Assembly (NCBI RefSeq): GCF_036227205.1
Contig: NZ_CP109442.1
Coordinates: 9,486,001 to 9,550,000, forward strand
Length of the DNA stretch: 64,000 bases
Source of the DNA: Amycolatopsis sp. NBC_01480
GTDB lineage: Bacteria; Actinomycetota; Actinomycetes; Mycobacteriales; Pseudonocardiaceae
Direction: 5' to 3'
Position 1 is the first letter of the stretch; every line of letters begins with the position of its first letter. This document shows positions 61,042 through 64,000 of this stretch, piece after piece. The notes below the pieces were generated by a model that worked only from the letters and a program-made list of their open reading frames with translations, was not told the DNA's origin and made no database searches. A program made the translations under genes and the position numbers.

Positions 61042-62513
61042 CGTTGTTGCGCCGCAAGGAAATGCTGCAGCTCCACCGTCGCCGGGTGCAGGGCGCGGTA
61101 GCGGGCGTAGAACTCGTCGTAGACGTCCGCGCGCGCCGGATCCGGCTCGACGACGGCGGCGACCGGGTTCCACGCCTCGACGTCCGGCTCCAGCCCCACC
61201 GCGAAGGCGGCCAGCAATGCGTCGCCGAACGCCGCGCCGATCGTCTCGGCCGGCACGTGCTGGGCGGACCGGGTCACGTCGCTGACGATCTGCGTCCACA
61301 CGCGGCCCTGCGTCCCGCCGCCGACCGCGACCAGCCGCCGTCCCGCCGCCTCGCCCATCGCCTCCAGGTTGTGCCGCACGCCGTACGCGGTCCCCTCCAG
61401 CGCCGCGCGGTACAGCTCGGCGCGGCCGTGCGACGTCGTCAGGCCGGCCACCACGCCACGTGCGTCCGGGTCCGGCACCGGCGTCCGCTCCCCCGCGAAG
61501 TACGGCAACATCAGCAGCCCGCGGCTCCCGGCCGGCACCGCGCCGGCCTCGGCGACCAGGTCGGCGAACTCGCCGCCGACCAGTTCGCGCAGCCAGTCCG
61601 TGATCGCGCCGGACGTCGCCATCCCGGCGGCCAGCGAGAACGTGCCGGGGAACGCGCCGCGGGTCGCCCACAGCCCGGGCACCGGGCGGGGCCGGGCCGC
61701 GGTCTGGATCAGGAACATGGTGGTGCCGTACATGATCATCGTGTCGCCGGGCGCGCGCACACCGGCGCTGGCCGCCTCGGCCCAGGCGTCGACGGTCCCG
61801 GCGGTGACCGGCAGTCCGGCCGGGAGCCCGGTCGCGGCCGCCGCCTCGGCCGTCACGGTGCCGGCTACCTCGGTCGGCCACAGGAGCCGCGGCAGCGTGA
61901 CGCCGGGCGCGACGAGCCCCGCCCAATCCTCGGCCCACTCCCCGGCGCGGAGGTCGTACATCGGGTCGCACTGGCTGGCCGAATGGTGGTCCAGCACGTA
62001 CTCGCCGGTCAGCCGCAGCACCAGGTACGAGCTGGCCATGAGGAACAGCTCGGCCTGCGCGGCGACGTCCGGCTCGTGCCGGGACAGCCAGCGCCACTTG
62101 GGCCCGACGGCCTGGCTGGACAGCGCGCTGCCCGAACGCTCCACAATGGACTGCTCGCCCAGCTCCGCGGTCAGCTCGGCGATCTCGGCGCTCGCGCGCG
62201 TGTCGACGCCGTACAGGATCGCGGGGCGCAACGGGCGGCCGCTCGCGTCCGCGGGCAGCAGCACCGGGCCGATGCCGCTCACGGCCAGGCCCGCCAGCGG
62301 CCGGTCGCCCGCCGCCGCGGCCAGCTCGCGGCACAGCGCGACGAAGTCGCCCCACCACACCGCTTCCGCGTCGTGCTCGAACCAGCCGGGGTGCGGACGG
62401 GAGGTGGTGTGCGCACGGCCGGCGCGCGCAAGTATGGTCCCGTCCGCAGCGACCAGGACGCCTTTGGAGCTGGACGTGCCGATGTCGATACCGAGCAGCA
62501 GGCCCGGATCCAC
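61029..62513 (-). CDS. xylB: FGGY-family carbohydrate kinase, xylulokinase-like
   Basis: A 494-residue kinase. ATPase-core motifs are LLGIDIGTSSSKGVLV at the N terminus, GTVDAWAEAASAGV and MIMYGTTMFLI mid-protein, and VAVGGGTQGRVWTQIVSDV near residue 400. Best resemblance is to xylulokinases, but no xylose isomerase is adjacent, so another ketose is possible. GTG 62513 has AGGGAG upstream. It is divergent from a LacI regulator, with a LacI-type operator in the intergenic gap. Confidence 0.85.
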   Translation of the reverse strand: MDPGLLLGIDIGTSSSKGVLVAADGTILARAGRAHTTSRPHPGWFEHDAEAVWWGDFVALCRELAAAAGDRPLAGLAVSGIGPVLLPADASGRPLRPAILYGVDTRASAEIAELTAELGEQSIVERSGSALSSQAVGPKWRWLSRHEPDVAAQAELFLMASSYLVLRLTGEYVLDHHSASQCDPMYDLRAGEWAEDWAGLVAPGVTLPRLLWPTEVAGTVTAEAAAATGLPAGLPVTAGTVDAWAEAASAGVRAPGDTMIMYGTTMFLIQTAARPRPVPGLWATRGAFPGTFSLAAGMATSGAITDWLRELVGGEFADLVAEAGAVPAGSRGLLMLPYFAGERTPVPDPDARGVVAGLTTSHGRAELYRAALEGTAYGVRHNLEAMGEAAGRRLVAVGGGTQGRVWTQIVSDVTRSAQHVPAETIGAAFGDALLAAFAVGLEPDVEAWNPVAAVVEPDPARADVYDEFYARYRALHPATVELQHFLAAQQRQEK

Positions 62514-62536
62514 CGCGACTCCCTGGGTAAGGTTAC

Positions 62537-62550
62537 GGTAAACGATTACC
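62537..62550. promoter_or_regulatory. Probable LacI-family operator
   Basis: GGTAAACGATTACC, a CG-centred quasi-palindrome with exact 5-bp outer arms, lies between the divergent kinase and LacI genes. A 12-of-14 match recurs at 63751, downstream of lacI. The form is typical of LacI/PurR-type operators. Confidence 0.7.
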
Positions 62551-62619
62551 CGGGACGCTATTCTCGACCCGGCAGGGTGTCAAGGTAGGCGGGGACAAGC
62601 CAGGGACGAGGAGGTCGTG

Positions 62620-63597
62620 GTGGCCACCATCAGCGACGTCGCCGCGCGGGCCGGGGTCTCCACGGCGACCGTGTCGAGGGCGCTGAACGGGAAGTCCACT
62701 GTGGACCCCGAACTGGCCGCCCGGGTGCTGCTGGCCGCCGAGGAGCTCGGCTACCACCCGAACGGCCTGGCCAGGAACCTGCGCCGGCAGGAGACCGCGG
62801 TGCTCGCGCTGATCATCTCCGACGTGGAGAACCCGTTCTTCACGGCGATCGCGCGCGGGGTGGAGGACCTCGCGCAGGTGTCGGGGTACTCGGTGGTGCT
62901 GTGCAATTCCGACGAGAACGAGGACAAGGAGCGCCGCTACATCGACGTGGCGCTGCAGGAGCGGGTCGCGGGCGTGGTGCTTTCGCCGACCGGCCGCTCC
63001 ACCAACGTCGAGCACCTGCGCCGCCAGGGCACGCCGGTGGTGGCCGTCGACCGCCCGCTGAACGGGCCCGACGGCGACCAGGTCCTGGTCGACACCCGCC
63101 GCGCCGCGCGCGAAGCGACCCAGCACCTGATCGCGGGCGGCTACCACCGGATCGGCTGCCTGAGCGGCCCCGCGGGCGTGCGCACCGCCGACGACCGGCT
63201 CGACGGCTTCCGCGACGCCGTCGGCGAGGACACCAAGCTGTTCCGCCGCACCGAGTACCGCGCGGAGGGCGCCCGGCTGGCCGCGCTGGAGCTGCTGGAC
63301 CTGCCCGAGCCGCCGGACGCGCTGCTGGTCGCCAACAGCACCATGACCATCGGCGTCCTGCAGGCGCTCACCGGACGCGACCTGCGGCCCGGCCGCGACG
63401 TCGGCATCGTGTCCTTCGACGACGCCCCCTGGACCACGCTCATCGACCCGCCGCTGACGGTCGTCGCGCAGCCCGCGTACGACATCGGCCGCGTCGCCGC
63501 GCAGCTGCTGCTGGCCCGGATCGCCGACGGCACCCGCGTGCCCACCACGACCACGCTGGAAGCCCGGCTGATCGAACGGCAGAGTTCCCGCCGCTGA
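62620..63597 (+). CDS. LacI-family transcriptional regulator
   Basis: A 325-residue repressor. The N-terminal DNA-binding domain is VATISDVAARAGVSTATVSRALNGKSTVDPELAARVLLAAEELGYHPNGLARNLR, with the hinge helix. A periplasmic-binding-like effector domain follows (ALIISDVENPFFTAIARGVED..., GYHRIGCLSG, VGIVSFDDAPWTTLI). GTG 62620 has GAGGAGG at 5-nt spacing; GTG 62617 is too close. It likely represses the divergent xylulokinase-like gene and itself. Confidence 0.93.
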   Translation: MATISDVAARAGVSTATVSRALNGKSTVDPELAARVLLAAEELGYHPNGLARNLRRQETAVLALIISDVENPFFTAIARGVEDLAQVSGYSVVLCNSDENEDKERRYIDVALQERVAGVVLSPTGRSTNVEHLRRQGTPVVAVDRPLNGPDGDQVLVDTRRAAREATQHLIAGGYHRIGCLSGPAGVRTADDRLDGFRDAVGEDTKLFRRTEYRAEGARLAALELLDLPEPPDALLVANSTMTIGVLQALTGRDLRPGRDVGIVSFDDAPWTTLIDPPLTVVAQPAYDIGRVAAQLLLARIADGTRVPTTTTLEARLIERQSSRR

Positions 63598-63644
63598 ATC
63601 GCGGCCGGGCGACGACTCGGAGGCACCGGCCGCACGGGCGAACG

Positions 63645-63686
63645 ACGTGCCTGGTGGGCCGGCATGGCGCCGGCCCCCAGGCACGT
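63645..63686 (+). terminator. Terminator after the LacI gene
   Basis: ACGTGCCTGG and CCAGGCACGT, extended by GGGCCGGC/GCCGGCCC with one bulged T and a 5-nt loop, form a very long stem 48 bp after the lacI-type stop. The bases after it are CCCACCCCCTTG. Confidence 0.8.
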
Positions 63687-63750
63687 CCCACCCCCTTGAC
63701 CCCCCAGCGCCGGTGCCCCGAAGGACACCGGAGCCGCAGCACCCCGAGGC

Positions 63751-63764
63751 GGAAATCGATTACC
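63751..63764. promoter_or_regulatory. Second LacI-type operator-like site
   Basis: GGAAATCGATTACC differs from the 62537 site at two positions. It lies in the gap before the gene starting at 63963. It might extend LacI control to that gene, or be chance; its half-match arms are weaker. Confidence 0.45.
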
Positions 63765-63962
63765 AACGGAACGTAAAGGCGCCACGTCGGGGTGTCAAGC
63801 ACGCGAAAGCCTGGACAAGCGGGCCACGTCCTGGGCACACTGTCCCCCAATCGCCTACGCATCGTGTTTGATGCTGTGCACTCCGTGTCGATCTCTGGTG
63901 AATTCACCCACAGATCCGGTGAGAAACCGCACGAACCCGCACACGCGAGCTAGTCTGGGCGC

Positions 63963-64000
63963 ATGTCACCCGCGCTGGAGAACGTCCTCGCCAAAGCCGG
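63963..64000 (+). CDS. Start of an unidentified gene (runs off the window)
   Basis: ATG 63963 opens a frame of 12 complete codons to the window edge (MSPALENVLAKA). TAGTCT at 63951-63956 lies 7 bp before the ATG and would place the transcript start at the initiation codon, so the message is probably leaderless. Too short to assign a family. The preceding 270 bp contain only the LacI-type site and no other gene I can support. Confidence 0.5.
   Translation, partial: MSPALENVLAKA

Overview
The window is high-GC actinobacterial chromosome, most likely from Amycolatopsis or a close relative in the Pseudonocardiaceae. The basis is gene order (infC-rpmI-rplT-tsnR, pheST, argCJBD and uvrA with its MBL-fold neighbour lie in one region, as in mycobacteria), frequent GTG starts, leaderless-looking promoters and protein family content. 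No rRNA, tRNA, CRISPR array, transposase or integrase was seen. The genus is an inference.

Layout. 1-3574: arginine biosynthesis (argC>argJ>argB>argD, minus strand), each pair overlapping by 4 bp, with a promoter and probable ARG box. 4117-7213: a predicted DNA-binding protein, a secreted tripeptidyl aminopeptidase-type hydrolase and an AlkD-like repair protein. 7717-14667: pheST and infC-rpmI-rplT-tsnR, with purine-biased degenerate repeats on both sides of pheST. 14950-17070: a DUF1844 protein and a GntR-acdS pair. 17116-24853: a catabolic block for (N-acyl-)D-amino acids, with RidA, IclR and a sugar kinase on one strand and a D-serine-deaminase-like enzyme, D-aminoacylase, GntP permease and lactonase on the other. 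24927-29420: an ABC sugar importer with a GH20 hexosaminidase, likely for amino-sugar oligosaccharides. 29460-33273: a CitA/DcuS-type two-component system divergent from a DctA-like dicarboxylate carrier. 33372-38341: HxlR/MFS, an SRPBCC protein, an ECF sigma/anti-sigma pair and a two-domain FN3 protein. 38463-42483: uvrA and an MBL-fold hydrolase.

42617-49158 is the most unusual part. A lone gene resembling the T4 'beta protein' family converges on a tightly overlapping four-gene operon: a DUF4365-like predicted nuclease, an unrecognised 364-residue protein, a winged-helix-like protein and a 1053-residue ATPase with two P-loop domains, the second HerA/FtsK-like. I read this as a candidate phage-defence or DNA-conflict system that I cannot match to a named one. 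It sits between housekeeping genes without visible mobility genes.

49474-64000 returns to ordinary content: DUF1684, a HIRAN-domain protein, RNase H, a YchJ-like protein, a membrane-anchored Nudix-like protein, a carboxylesterase, a CPA1 antiporter with a C-terminal UBP-type zinc finger, a histidine phosphatase, a FetB-like permease, an MmpS-like protein, Nudix, AraC, and a xylulokinase-like gene divergent from a LacI regulator with a probable operator.

Two genome-level features recur. One is a palindromic element of about 46 bp with compensated arm changes (three copies, all intergenic or at gene ends). The other is degenerate tandem duplication in or next to gene ends (after rnhA, after the MmpS-like gene, upstream of the sigma gene, around pheST).
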